In this document: positions 1-6,969 of the stretch, piece after piece
Position numbering within the stretch: the stretch's first letter is position 1
How the letters are laid out: each line of letters opens with the position of its first letter
DNA from: Acetofilamentum sp.
Lineage (GTDB): Bacteria > Bacteroidota > Bacteroidia > Bacteroidales > JAFGUD01
Reading direction: 5' to 3'
DNA length: 8,323 nucleotides
NCBI GenBank assembly: GCA_020722645.1
Contig: DYKL01000141.1
Span: 1-8,323 of the forward strand
The notes under the pieces: model-generated
Seen by the model: the letters and a program-made list of their open reading frames with translations, nothing else
Databases searched by the model: none
What the model was told of the DNA's origin: nothing
Made by a program: the position numbers and the translations under genes

Positions 1-181
1 TTATTTACAAAATTTTAATTACATGATTATTAACTTAAAACTTCAATTTAGGTTAATAACCGTGATTTTTTAAAAATTAAAGTTCGTATTACTTTTTCAT
101 GTGTAAATAATTTTGTAAGTTGTTGGTTTATAATTATTTTCATTTTATTGGTGTGAGAACTTTAAGGTTCTCATGGGTGTT
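1..181. other. Non-coding region downstream of the wcaF-like gene
   Basis: No reading frame of useful length is open here on the minus strand; all three frames meet stops within the first 21 bases. The stretch is very AT-rich. It contains an 8-bp inverted repeat (27-34 TTATTAAC with 52-59 GTTAATAA, 17-nt loop) and the stronger hairpin listed separately at 154-173. I see no tRNA, no CRISPR and no recognisable promoter. Whether another polysaccharide gene follows to the left cannot be told from this window. Confidence 0.6.
154..173 (-). terminator. Hairpin 8 bp after the wcaF-like stop, candidate terminator
   Basis: Read on the minus strand this is TGAGAAC, a 6-nt loop CTTAAA, then GTTCTCA: a perfect 7-bp stem placed just past the last gene of the polysaccharide group. 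It is followed by CACCAATAAAATG, which is not a T-run, so it does not meet the textbook intrinsic terminator rule. Position supports an end-of-operon structure. It could instead be an mRNA 3'-end stabiliser or a dispersed palindromic repeat. Confidence 0.4.
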
Positions 182-742
182 TCATCTTATTTCTCTTTTT
201 GAAATTTTTACGGCAGGATTTCCATGATATATAAAATAAGGTTCTAAATCTTTTGTAGCAACTGAATTAACACCCAAAATTGAATGCGATTTGCACAAAA
301 TATTAGGATAGACAATACTTTTTGCCCCAATCCAGACCCCTTCTTCCAAAATAATTTTCCCTACGATAACATTAAACGTTGTTTTTAAATAATCATGACT
401 TCCGGACAGCAACAAAGCCCCTTGTGAAATACAGCAGTTATCTCCGATTTCGACATCTGCAAGGTTATCTATCCAAACTTTTTCGCCTATCCAAGAATAA
501 TTTCCGATTTTTAATCGCCAGGGATATTTAATATTAACAGCAGGCTTAATAACAACCCCTTTACCAATTTTAGCACCATAAAGTCGTAACAAAAAAACTT
601 TTAAACCACTAAAAGGATTGAGAGAATTTTTAAAAAAAAACTCATTAGTAAAATACCAAAAAAAACGTTTCATCGGATTAGCACCGATTTTGTATTCCGA
701 TTTATCGTATTTTGAAAGGTCAGTTTTTAAATAATTATTCAT
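182..742 (-). CDS. WcaF-like hexapeptide-repeat O-acetyltransferase for polysaccharide
   Basis: This is a left-handed beta-helix acyltransferase of 186 residues, close to the usual length of WcaF (colanic acid type) enzymes, which transfer acetyl from acetyl-CoA to sugars of an exopolysaccharide in the cytoplasm. The N-terminal part (about 1-55) is the aromatic and basic leader typical of the family, with NPMKRFFWYF at 22-31. Hexapeptide turns follow: IGKGVVI (59-65), IGNYSWIGEKVWI (79-91), IGDNCCISQGALL (99-111) and EGVWIGAKSIV (134-144). GSHDY at 113-117 supplies the likely catalytic His115, and the C-terminal GNPAVKI at 174-180 is the usual closing motif. I chose the ATG at 740-742. The frame stays open to a TTG at 764-766, but that would add MKKQKNCL and lengthen the overlap with the upstream gene. 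The ATG gives an 8-bp overlap, ATGAATAA, with the upstream stop, suggesting translational coupling. The acceptor sugar is unknown. Confidence 0.86.
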   Translation of the reverse strand: MNNYLKTDLSKYDKSEYKIGANPMKRFFWYFTNEFFFKNSLNPFSGLKVFLLRLYGAKIGKGVVIKPAVNIKYPWRLKIGNYSWIGEKVWIDNLADVEIGDNCCISQGALLLSGSHDYLKTTFNVIVGKIILEEGVWIGAKSIVYPNILCKSHSILGVNSVATKDLEPYFIYHGNPAVKISKREIR

Positions 743-1883
743 CAAACAATTTTTTTGTTTTTTCAATTAAATCTTGTTTTTTGACAAATTCCGAGGCAAA
801 AATAAAACAATTTTTTGACATTTTATTGTAATCTTCACTTGACATTTTTACACATTTATTAATTACATCAATAAATTTAGCTTTATTGTTAAGGTCAATA
901 TCCCAGCCAATATTTTTTTCTTCAAGATTCTTCCACGGAGTATTGTTACTAGTAATTACCGGAGTCCCGGCAGAAAAGCTCTCTAAAATGCTGTGCCCGA
1001 AATTTTCTCCTAATGATGGCATAAATGAAAAATGATATTTTCGGAAAGTTTCAATGACTTTGGCAGATTCAATTGCTTGAAAATAACTGACTTGAATATT
1101 TTGAGGCAAATTATCAATTATTTTTTTACATTCATTCCAGTAAACTTCATCATTAATGCTACCAAACAAATCAAAGTTGATTTTGAAATCCTTTATTTGA
1201 GCCAAAATCTCAAAAGTATATTTTGTGTTTTTTTCCTGTGAAATCCTTGCGATTGATACTAAATTAAGTTGATTTTCCTTTTTAATTTTATTAAAATCGG
1301 TAATATTTTCAATTTTACGAGGTAAATTTGGAATTACCGATATATTTGAGTTTCCGGTAATTTTCAAAATATCAGTTTTCTCATCATAATTAGTAGCGTG
1401 AAATTTGACATTTTTGTAAAAACCTTTTATTTTTGCGTATAACAAGAACACTTTTTTTTTCAGACTTTTTCGCGAAAAAGCGTGTTCAGACAACATTCCT
1501 CTTGCACTTATGATAATTTTCTTTTTCATTTTCTTTACTACGAGCAATGGCAATATTGAAAAAAAATAAGAATAAATACCATTAATATATGCTATGTCGA
1601 AATTTAAACCTTTTATTAAAGTTGTAATATTTTGTTTTGAAAGTTTTTGTTTTGAAAAATAAAAAACAAATAAATTATCAGAAAAATTTATCCATTCATC
1701 TGATTTAATATCTTTATAAGGTTCTGTTTCTAAATAATCTGTATCTGAGGTAACGACATAAAACTCAAAAAAATCTTTCAAATTTTCGATAATATTTACA
1801 ACCGAAGTAATAGGACCGCCGGCTTTGTATCCGGGCAAAAACCAATCTATAAAAACTAATATTTTTTTTTTATTCTGCTGCAT
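735..1883 (-). CDS. GT4-like glycosyltransferase (GT-B fold)
   Basis: The 382-residue product is a retaining GT-B glycosyltransferase of the GT4 type, probably adding one sugar to a lipid-linked polysaccharide intermediate at the inner face of the membrane. The N-terminal Rossmann half begins ILVFIDWFLPGYKAGGPITSV (8-28), in which GYKAGGP is the glycine-rich acceptor-side loop common in Bacteroidetes polysaccharide clusters. RGMLSEHAF (128-136) is another family motif. The C-terminal half starts near LNLVSIARISQEKN (206-219), and SLGENFGHSILESFSAGTPVI (290-310) carries the EX7E pair Glu293/Glu301 that binds the nucleotide-sugar donor. There is no signal peptide or obvious membrane segment. 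The start ATG overlaps the 3' end of the upstream glycosyltransferase by 14 bp. Codons 5-8 contain a run of ten A, and a run of nine A lies near residue 142. Donor and acceptor are not predictable. Confidence 0.88.
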   Translation of the reverse strand: MQQNKKKILVFIDWFLPGYKAGGPITSVVNIIENLKDFFEFYVVTSDTDYLETEPYKDIKSDEWINFSDNLFVFYFSKQKLSKQNITTLIKGLNFDIAYINGIYSYFFSILPLLVVKKMKKKIIISARGMLSEHAFSRKSLKKKVFLLYAKIKGFYKNVKFHATNYDEKTDILKITGNSNISVIPNLPRKIENITDFNKIKKENQLNLVSIARISQEKNTKYTFEILAQIKDFKINFDLFGSINDEVYWNECKKIIDNLPQNIQVSYFQAIESAKVIETFRKYHFSFMPSLGENFGHSILESFSAGTPVITSNNTPWKNLEEKNIGWDIDLNNKAKFIDVINKCVKMSSEDYNKMSKNCFIFASEFVKKQDLIEKTKKLFDE

Positions 1884-2871
1884 TTTTTATTATTTCATTG
1901 TAAACTTTACAGTACATTTCGGCAATTTGTTTACATCTGTATTTTTTTACATTTTCAAAACCTTTTTCAACAATAGTATTTCTTAAATCTTGATTTGAAA
2001 TAACCTGATGCACTGCTTCACTGATGTCGAAAACATTAAAAGGATTTACAGTCATTGCCCCCTCTCCTGCTACGTAATTCATCGGTTGCAAATTGGAAGT
2101 AATGACAGGAATACCTGTGGCTTGTGCTTCAAGAATCGGAATTCCAAAACCTTCATATAAACTAGGAAATAAAAGTAAATCAGACTCTTTGTAAATACTT
2201 ACGAGTTTGTCAAATTCAAGATTGTGAAAATTTTCAAATTTCAGTTTATAATCAATCAATTTATTGTGTTGAGATTCAGATAATTTGCCAATAATAAAAA
2301 CTTTGCATTTTATATTTTTCAGAGCCTCGATAATTCTGTCAAGATTTTTATTTTCTTTTGTTCCAACTACTAAAATATTTGGTTCTGCAGAGTTGAATTG
2401 TCTATCAGTTTTTTGGAATTTGTCAGAAACACAATTGGGAATAATTTTAATTTTATAAGGATTTATTTTAAACTTTTTAATTAATTCATTTTTTGAAAAT
2501 TCTGAGATAACAGTTATCTTTTCGACTCTTTTTAAAGGAATTTTAAACCAAAACAGTCCTATAATCATTTTTTTTAACCAAGTCCCTTTCATTGCCGAAC
2601 CAATATCGTGAATTGTAATAACAGTGTTTTCTTTGGGAAGCCCTAAAGAAATATAATTTACATCTCCGGTAATATGATTTATTAAAGACTTATTTTTTCT
2701 GGCAAAAAAAACATTTTTTATTCTACGCAAAAAACCTGTATGATAAGGTAAATATACATTTGAAAAGTTAAAAATCGGTTGTAAATGAGATTGAAAATTG
2801 TTAAATAATTCTTCTATACTGTGAAAATTTTCTGACTTCTTTCTAAAAAAGAACTTTATTTCATATTCCAT
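1870..2871 (-). CDS. GT4-like glycosyltransferase (GT-B fold), first polysaccharide gene after atpG
   Basis: The 333-residue product is a second GT-B, GT4-type glycosyltransferase and should act in the same glycan pathway as its neighbour. The N-terminal half is short and lacks the usual GGxxxx loop; FHSIEELFNNF at 16-26 takes its place, followed by HITGDVNYI (66-74) and TVITIHDIG (83-91). The segment KITVISEFSKNEL (118-130) and IIPNCVSDKF (143-152) are typical of mannosyltransferase-like GT4 members. The donor-binding half starts at NILVVGTKENKNLDRIIEAL (165-184), and PSLYEGFGIPILEAQATGIPVI (236-257) holds the EX7E pair Glu240/Glu248. The gene begins 18 bp after the atpG stop, with no hairpin or promoter match between them, so it may be cotranscribed with the ATP synthase genes. 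Its last 14 bases overlap the next gene. Mannose specificity is only suggested by general resemblance. Confidence 0.87.
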   Translation of the reverse strand: MEYEIKFFFRKKSENFHSIEELFNNFQSHLQPIFNFSNVYLPYHTGFLRRIKNVFFARKNKSLINHITGDVNYISLGLPKENTVITIHDIGSAMKGTWLKKMIIGLFWFKIPLKRVEKITVISEFSKNELIKKFKINPYKIKIIPNCVSDKFQKTDRQFNSAEPNILVVGTKENKNLDRIIEALKNIKCKVFIIGKLSESQHNKLIDYKLKFENFHNLEFDKLVSIYKESDLLLFPSLYEGFGIPILEAQATGIPVITSNLQPMNYVAGEGAMTVNPFNVFDISEAVHQVISNQDLRNTIVEKGFENVKKYRCKQIAEMYCKVYNEIIKNAAE

Positions 2872-2889
2872 TTTATAAAATTAAAAATC

Positions 2890-3765
2890 TTAACCTTTTA
2901 GAGCTTCCGCACCGCCTACAATTTCAAGTATTTCGTTAGTTATTGCCGCTTGTCTGGCTTTGTTATAGCTTAAATTTAGTTGTTTTAAAATTTCCATTGC
3001 ATTATCAGTAGCTTTATGCATTGCTGTCATTCTTGCACCCTGTTCAGAAGCAAAAGAATCCAATATAGTCTTAAAAAGCTGAGTTGTAACTGCTTGTGGA
3101 ATAATTGCATCAGTTAAAGAATGAATATTGGGTTCAAAGATATAAATACTTTTATCTTTTGTTTCAGGCGGCATCTCAACCGGTAAAAATTTTTCTGTTA
3201 TAACTTCCTGACTTGCAGCATTTTTAAAACTGTTATAAATTATATCAATTCTGTCAAATGTGCCTACAACAAATTCGTTCATCAATTCTTCCGTAATTTT
3301 CAGAATATAAGAATACTCCAATTTATTGTAGATGTCAATGTCATGCTTGTAGATGTTAAGTTTTTTACGTCTAAAAGAATCAAAACCTTTTTTCCCTATT
3401 GCATAAATAAAAATATTTTCAGGTTTAATACCAAGAGCTATATTTTCTTCAACTGCCAAAAAAACTCTTTTCTCAACATTTGAATTAAAAGCACCGCAAA
3501 GACCTCTATTTGATGTTATTGCAATTATCAGAACTTTTTCTACATTTTTTGTAGTAAAAAACAAGTTTTCGTATTTTTCTTCCTGAACCGTGCTTAAAAG
3601 ATTAGATAATAGCAGATGAACTCTGTATGCATAAGGTCTGAAAGCAAGAATAGAATCCTGAGCCTTTTTTAATCTTGCGGCAGCTACCATTTTCATCGCA
3701 CTTGTAATCTGTTTGGTAGTCTTAACAGTTGAAATACGTGTTCTTAATTCTTTTAAATTTGCCAT
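2890..3765 (-). CDS. atpG: ATP synthase F1 gamma subunit
   Basis: The gamma subunit is the central rotor shaft of F1; its N- and C-terminal helices form a coiled coil inside the alpha3beta3 head and couple c-ring rotation to catalysis. The 291-residue length is normal. The N-terminal helix MANLKELRTRISTVKTTKQIT leads into SAMKMVAAARLKKAQ (22-36), the most conserved stretch. ITSNRGLCGAFNSNV (83-97) is the family motif in the Rossmann-like domain. The C-terminal helix includes ASEQGARMTAMHKATDNA and ends with the PROSITE-type gamma signature ITNEILEIVGGAEA (275-288). The gene is last of the six atp genes here and starts 27 bp after the atpA stop. Upstream of the ATG I see no Shine-Dalgarno sequence, as expected for Bacteroidetes. 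Identification is secure. Confidence 0.97.
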   Translation of the reverse strand: MANLKELRTRISTVKTTKQITSAMKMVAAARLKKAQDSILAFRPYAYRVHLLLSNLLSTVQEEKYENLFFTTKNVEKVLIIAITSNRGLCGAFNSNVEKRVFLAVEENIALGIKPENIFIYAIGKKGFDSFRRKKLNIYKHDIDIYNKLEYSYILKITEELMNEFVVGTFDRIDIIYNSFKNAASQEVITEKFLPVEMPPETKDKSIYIFEPNIHSLTDAIIPQAVTTQLFKTILDSFASEQGARMTAMHKATDNAMEILKQLNLSYNKARQAAITNEILEIVGGAEALKG

Positions 3766-3792
3766 TTGTAATCAATTATGATAATTCGCACA

Positions 3793-5376
3793 TTACATAC
3801 TATATCTTTCTGCCAATTCAGAAGCAATTTTAGTTAATTTTGCTTCAATTTCTTCGTTGATAATACCTTTTGACAAAGAATCGTAAATATCTTCTTTATG
3901 TTGAACTTCAATAATATCCAGCAATTCCTTTTGATAATCTTTTATTTTATTCAAGGGAATAGTTTTAAGTAAATTGTTTACTCCGGCGAATATAATTGCA
4001 ATTTGTTGTTCAACTCTAAAAGGATGGAATTGAGGTTGTTTTAAAATTTCAACATTTCTTCTTCCTTTTTCCAAAATTGATAGCGTAGCAGCATCTAAAT
4101 CGGAACCGAATTTAGAAAATGCTTCAAGTTCACGATATTGAGCCTGAGATAATTTTAATGTTCCGGCAACCTTTTTCATAGCTTTAATTTGTGCACTTCC
4201 TCCTACTCTTGAAACAGAAATACCGACATTTATAGCAGGTCTGATACCTGCGTTAAATAAATCGGCTTCTAAATAAATCTGACCGTCAGTAATAGAAATT
4301 ACATTTGTTGGAATGTATGCAGAAACGTCCCCGGCTTGGGTTTCAATTATAGGCAAAGCTGTAAGCGAACCACCACCTTTAATCATTGATTTTATGCTAT
4401 CAGGAACATCATTCATCTGTTTTGCTACATTATCATTTTCGATAATTTTCGCAGCACGTTCTAATAATCTTGAATGAAGATAAAAAACATCACCCGGATA
4501 TGCTTCACGTCCCGGTGGTCGTCTTAGCAAAAGAGACACTTCTCTGTAAGAAACAGCTTGCTTTGATAAATCATCATAGATTATTAAAGCGTGTCGTCCG
4601 GTATCTCTGAAAAATTCACCGATAGCAGCACCTGCATAAGGAGCATAAAATTGCAAAGCAGCAGGTTCCGATGCAGTAGCAGAAACTATTATTGTGTAAG
4701 GCATTGCACCATATCTTTCCAATGTTTTGGCAATACTTGCAACAGTCGAGCCTTTTTGTCCTACTGCAACATAAATGCAGTAAACAGGTGTTCCTTTGTC
4801 GTAAAATTCTTTTTGATTTATTATTGTATCAACTGCAATTGCCGTTTTGCCTGTCTGTCTGTCTCCGATAATCAACTCACGCTGACCTCTGCCGATCGGA
4901 ATCATTGCATCAATAGCTTTAATACCGGTTTGGAGTGGCTGTTTAACAGGTTGTCTGAAAATTACACCGGGAGCTTTTCTTTCAAAAGGCATTTCGTATA
5001 AAGAGCCTTCGATATGACCTCTCCCGTCGATTGGTTCTCCAATTGTGTTTATAACTCTGCCTAAGAGACCTTCCCCAACATTAATAGATGCAATTCTTCT
5101 TAATCTTTTAACTGTATTTCCCTCACGTATTCCTTCTGATGTTCCAAGAAGAACAGCACCAATGTTATCTTCCTCGAGATTAAGAACAATTCCTTTTGTA
5201 CCGTTCTCAAACTGAAGCATTTCATTAGCTTCAACATTGTTCAAACCGTAAATACGAGCTATACCGTCACCAACCTGAAGAACTATTCCAACTTCATCAA
5301 GATGAGTTTGGCTTGTAATACCAGCTATTTGTTGTTTTATGATTTCGGATACTTCCGATGGATTTATTCCGGACAT
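3793..5376 (-). CDS. atpA: ATP synthase F1 alpha subunit
   Basis: The alpha subunit alternates with beta in the F1 head; it binds nucleotide non-catalytically and donates an arginine finger to the catalytic site on beta. The 527-residue length is normal for the family. The beta-barrel domain occupies about residues 25-95. The P-loop GDRQTGKT is at 171-178, the Walker B strand ALIIYDD at 263-269, and RRPPGREAYPGDVFYLHSRLLERAA runs from 285. The PROSITE-type alpha/beta signature PAINVGISVS is at 380-389, followed by Arg390, the arginine finger. The C-terminal helical bundle (about 400-527) is complete and ends AERYSM. Spacing to the flanking atp genes is 27 bp on each side. The companion catalytic subunit beta is not encoded in the window, so a functional enzyme needs atpD from another locus. 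Confidence 0.99.
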   Translation of the reverse strand: MSGINPSEVSEIIKQQIAGITSQTHLDEVGIVLQVGDGIARIYGLNNVEANEMLQFENGTKGIVLNLEEDNIGAVLLGTSEGIREGNTVKRLRRIASINVGEGLLGRVINTIGEPIDGRGHIEGSLYEMPFERKAPGVIFRQPVKQPLQTGIKAIDAMIPIGRGQRELIIGDRQTGKTAIAVDTIINQKEFYDKGTPVYCIYVAVGQKGSTVASIAKTLERYGAMPYTIIVSATASEPAALQFYAPYAGAAIGEFFRDTGRHALIIYDDLSKQAVSYREVSLLLRRPPGREAYPGDVFYLHSRLLERAAKIIENDNVAKQMNDVPDSIKSMIKGGGSLTALPIIETQAGDVSAYIPTNVISITDGQIYLEADLFNAGIRPAINVGISVSRVGGSAQIKAMKKVAGTLKLSQAQYRELEAFSKFGSDLDAATLSILEKGRRNVEILKQPQFHPFRVEQQIAIIFAGVNNLLKTIPLNKIKDYQKELLDIIEVQHKEDIYDSLSKGIINEEIEAKLTKIASELAERYSM

Positions 5377-5403
5377 TTATATAATTTTTTTAAAATTATT
5401 AAA

Positions 5404-5940
5404 CTACTTTTTTGTTAATTCTTGTTTTATTTGATGTAATTGATTTTTTATGCTAACATCAATTTGTTTATCATCAACTCTTAATTTAAAACCACCAATT
5501 ATTTCGCTATCAACTATATTACTAATTTCAATTTTAGAACTTAAGGCTTGTAACAATATATTAGAAATTTGTTGTTTTGTGTTTTCGTCAATAATCACCG
5601 CCGTTGTTAACTGAACTTCTTTTATATGAAAAAAATTTCTGTAAAAATTCAAAAAATCCAATGTAATCATTTTCAGATAAACTTCTCGTTTATTTTTGGT
5701 CAGAAGTTTTAAAAAATCAAGGCTGTTTTTGCTTATGGTATTCCTAAAAATTGTTTCAAACAAAGATTGTTTAGTAGATACAGGGATGACAGGACTTTGC
5801 AGAAACTCGTTAAAATCTTTAAGTTTACAGGCTTCATTTAAAACCAAAACATCACTTCGAATTTGTTCGATTAACTTATTTTCTAATGCGAAATAAAAAA
5901 AAGCTTTTGCGTATCTTACCGATATTTTACTTTGGTTCAT
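5404..5940 (-). CDS. atpH: ATP synthase F1 delta subunit (OSCP)
   Basis: The delta subunit sits on top of the F1 head and ties it to the peripheral stalk made by subunit b. The 178-residue product has the expected two-domain layout: an all-helical N-terminal domain (about 1-105) that begins ISVRYAKAFFYFALE (6-20), and a C-terminal alpha/beta domain. The diagnostic OSCP signature lies near the C terminus as IIGGFKLRVDDKQIDVS (147-163), followed by a closing helix that binds subunit b. Its position between atpF and atpA is the standard one. The 84-bp spacer upstream is longer than those around atpA and holds short direct repeats. This subunit is always poorly conserved, so the signature and gene order carry the call. 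Confidence 0.95.
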   Translation of the reverse strand: MNQSKISVRYAKAFFYFALENKLIEQIRSDVLVLNEACKLKDFNEFLQSPVIPVSTKQSLFETIFRNTISKNSLDFLKLLTKNKREVYLKMITLDFLNFYRNFFHIKEVQLTTAVIIDENTKQQISNILLQALSSKIEISNIVDSEIIGGFKLRVDDKQIDVSIKNQLHQIKQELTKK

Positions 5941-5946
5941 TAAAAT

Positions 5947-5974
5947 AGTTGAAAGTTATAAAGTTGAAAGTATA
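5947..5974. repeat. Short direct repeat in the atpF-atpH spacer
   Basis: Two near-identical copies of AGTTGAAAGTTATA lie almost head to tail in the 84-bp spacer (first about 5947-5960, second about 5962-5974 with one base missing). Together they contain TTATAAAGTT (5956-5965), the same 10-mer that lies ahead of atpE and atpF. The repeat starts 6 nt upstream of the atpH start codon. The remaining spacer is AT-rich and shows no promoter match or hairpin of note. Confidence 0.65.
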
Positions 5975-6024
5975 ATATTAATTTTATTAAACTTTTTAAC
6001 TCGCATATAAGTTGAATAATTTAA

Positions 6025-6522
6025 TTAATTTCTGAAATCAATTTCATTAACAAGTGTATTTATATAACTTATATGTGATTGCTTGTCTGCAAGTTCTTTC
6101 CTTAAAATCTTTTCGGAAATATCAATTGTCAGTTCGGCAACTTTGCTTTTAATTTCCTGAATTGCTAAATTCTTTTCAGTTTCAATTTGAATTTTTGCTT
6201 CAGTAATAATTTTCAGAGCTCTTTCTTTAGCTTCGGTTTCTGCTGCTCTAATCATTTTTTCTTTAGTCTCGTGAGCTAACTTAAGTAAATTTTCTCTTTC
6301 AAGTCTAGCTTCAAAAAGAAATTTTTTATTTTCTTCTCTGATGTAATCAGCTTCTTTTTTAGCTTCCTTAGCTTCGTCAAATGCTTTTTGAATACTATCT
6401 TCTCTGTTTTTTATCATTTTTAAAATCGGTTTCCATGCAAATTTGACAAGGAGCCAAAAAGTCACACCGAAACTTAAAAGCATCCAAAAAAGCAAACCGG
6501 TATCTGGAACAACTAATCCCAT
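6025..6522 (-). CDS. atpF: ATP synthase Fo subunit b (peripheral stalk)
   Basis: Subunit b anchors the stator stalk in the membrane and reaches up to delta and alpha. The 165-residue product has one N-terminal membrane helix (about 10-29, GLLFWMLLSFGVTFWLLVKF) preceded by VVPDTG, an opening common in Bacteroidetes b subunits. A conserved KPILKMIKNRE follows (31-41). From about 35 to 125 the sequence is a charged, Ala/Lys/Glu-rich coiled coil with no prolines, as the dimeric stalk requires. The C-terminal ELTIDISEKILRKEL segment (130-144) is the delta-binding end. Only one b-type gene is present, so the stalk should be a homodimer. The gene is separated from atpE by 168 bp that contain a terminator-like hairpin, so its expression may be lower than that of atpE. 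Confidence 0.95.
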   Translation of the reverse strand: MGLVVPDTGLLFWMLLSFGVTFWLLVKFAWKPILKMIKNREDSIQKAFDEAKEAKKEADYIREENKKFLFEARLERENLLKLAHETKEKMIRAAETEAKERALKIITEAKIQIETEKNLAIQEIKSKVAELTIDISEKILRKELADKQSHISYINTLVNEIDFRN

Positions 6523-6530
6523 ATTATTTA

Positions 6531-6577
6531 GTTATAAAGTTTATAATGTTTGTAGACATTGAGTGCAAAATCTGTAC
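6531..6577. repeat. Degenerate third copy of the atp spacer repeat unit
   Basis: This stretch aligns with the repeat unit found between atpB and atpE. It has the same order: TTATAAAGTT (6532-6541), a T-rich link, then a decayed palindrome at 6553-6577. That last part matches the first unit at 19 of 25 positions without gaps, including the shared end TCTGTAC. The palindrome itself is no longer self-complementary. It begins 8 nt upstream of the atpF start codon, much as the first unit begins 9 nt upstream of atpE, and in the same orientation. Confidence 0.6.
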
Positions 6578-6589
6578 TTGTTATATATA

Positions 6590-6635
6590 TAGATAAAAAA
6601 ATCAAAAACGGAAGAGGACGAACCTCTTCTCGTTT
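6590..6635 (-). terminator. Intrinsic terminator or attenuator between atpE and atpF
   Basis: On the minus strand the arm AAACG-GAAGAGG (one bulged A between the two blocks) pairs with CCTCTTC-CGTTT across the loop TTCGT: 12 base pairs, 6606-6617 with 6623-6635. Immediately downstream on the transcript come TTTTT, GA and then a run of seven T. This is a good rho-independent terminator, located inside the operon 55 nt past the atpE stop and about 85 nt before atpF. Partial termination here would raise the share of atpB-atpE message. I did not see a convincing promoter between it and atpF, so full termination is unlikely unless atpF onward has its own start. Confidence 0.72.
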
Positions 6636-6661
6636 AATCAGCAGATTCTTGTTAATTCCAA

Positions 6662-6680
6662 TAATAACCAATCGTTATTA
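6662..6680 (-). other. AT-rich hairpin just after the atpE stop
   Basis: A perfect 7-bp stem (TAATAAC, loop GATTG, GTTATTA on the minus strand) lies 10 nt past the atpE stop codon. It is weak because six of its seven pairs are A-T. With the stronger hairpin at 6606-6635 it makes two successive structures at the 3' end of atpE, which could protect a processed or terminated atpE message from exonucleases. Function is inferred. Confidence 0.4.
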
Positions 6681-6690
6681 AAATTCAGAA

Positions 6691-6960
6691 TTAAACAAAA
6701 AGAATCAAGAAAGCCACAACAAGAGCAAAGAAAGCAACACCTTCGATAAGAGCAGCAGAAACAATCATATTTGATTGAATATCCTTTGCAGACTCAGGTT
6801 GTCTAGCAATAGCTTCCATAGCACTTGAACCGATACGACCAATACCAAAAGCGGCACCTAAAACAGTCAATGCAGCACCTAAACCGGCGCTCATTTTTGC
6901 TAAATATTCACCATTTGCAGCACCGTCTAATAGATTAGTCAAAGTTGAAAAAAGTTCCAT
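6691..6960 (-). CDS. atpE: ATP synthase Fo subunit c (rotor ring)
   Basis: Subunit c is the two-helix hairpin that forms the rotating ring; many copies are needed per enzyme. The 89-residue product has an N-terminal segment of about 20 residues, then helix 1 (about 22-50, AALTVLGAAFGIGRIG), the polar loop ARQPE (52-56) that touches gamma and epsilon, and helix 2 (about 65-89). Glu73 in ALIEGVAFFALV is the ion-carrying carboxylate. The positions that hold Gln and Ser in sodium-dependent c subunits such as that of Ilyobacter are Ile40 and Gly74 here, so proton coupling is the better inference. The gene stands apart from its neighbours, with spacers of 137 bp upstream and 168 bp downstream that carry palindromic repeats and a terminator. 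An AT-rich, apparently unstructured leader precedes the ATG. Confidence 0.97.
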   Translation of the reverse strand: MELFSTLTNLLDGAANGEYLAKMSAGLGAALTVLGAAFGIGRIGSSAMEAIARQPESAKDIQSNMIVSAALIEGVAFFALVVAFLILFV

Positions 6961-6969
6961 GTTAATTAA

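Noticed and set aside
743..766. N-terminal extension of the WcaF-like protein by eight residues from a TTG at 764-766
   Set aside because: It needs a TTG start and a longer overlap with the upstream gene; the ATG at 740-742 fits the family start (MNNYLKTDLSKYD) and gives a typical short coupling overlap.
1032..1241. Plus-strand open frame of 69 codons antisense to the second glycosyltransferase
   Set aside because: Low-complexity hydrophobic translation from AT-rich antisense DNA, with no motif and overlapping a clear glycosyltransferase.
4591..5001. Plus-strand open frame of 136 codons antisense to atpA
   Set aside because: Its product is Cys- and Ser-rich with no recognisable motif, and it mirrors the highly conserved P-loop region of atpA; it is a shadow of that gene.
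5696..5896. Plus-strand open frame of 66 codons antisense to atpH
   Set aside because: No motif or promoter, entirely inside atpH; best explained as chance.
6523..6600. Separate promoter for atpF in the atpE-atpF spacer
   Set aside because: The best candidate, AGATTTTG near 6566-6573, misses the consensus TA start and has no TTG at the right distance (the nearest is about 29 nt away).
6691..6960. Sodium-dependent c-ring
   Set aside because: The residues that align with the sodium-ligand Gln and Ser are Ile40 and Gly74, so the sodium signature is absent.
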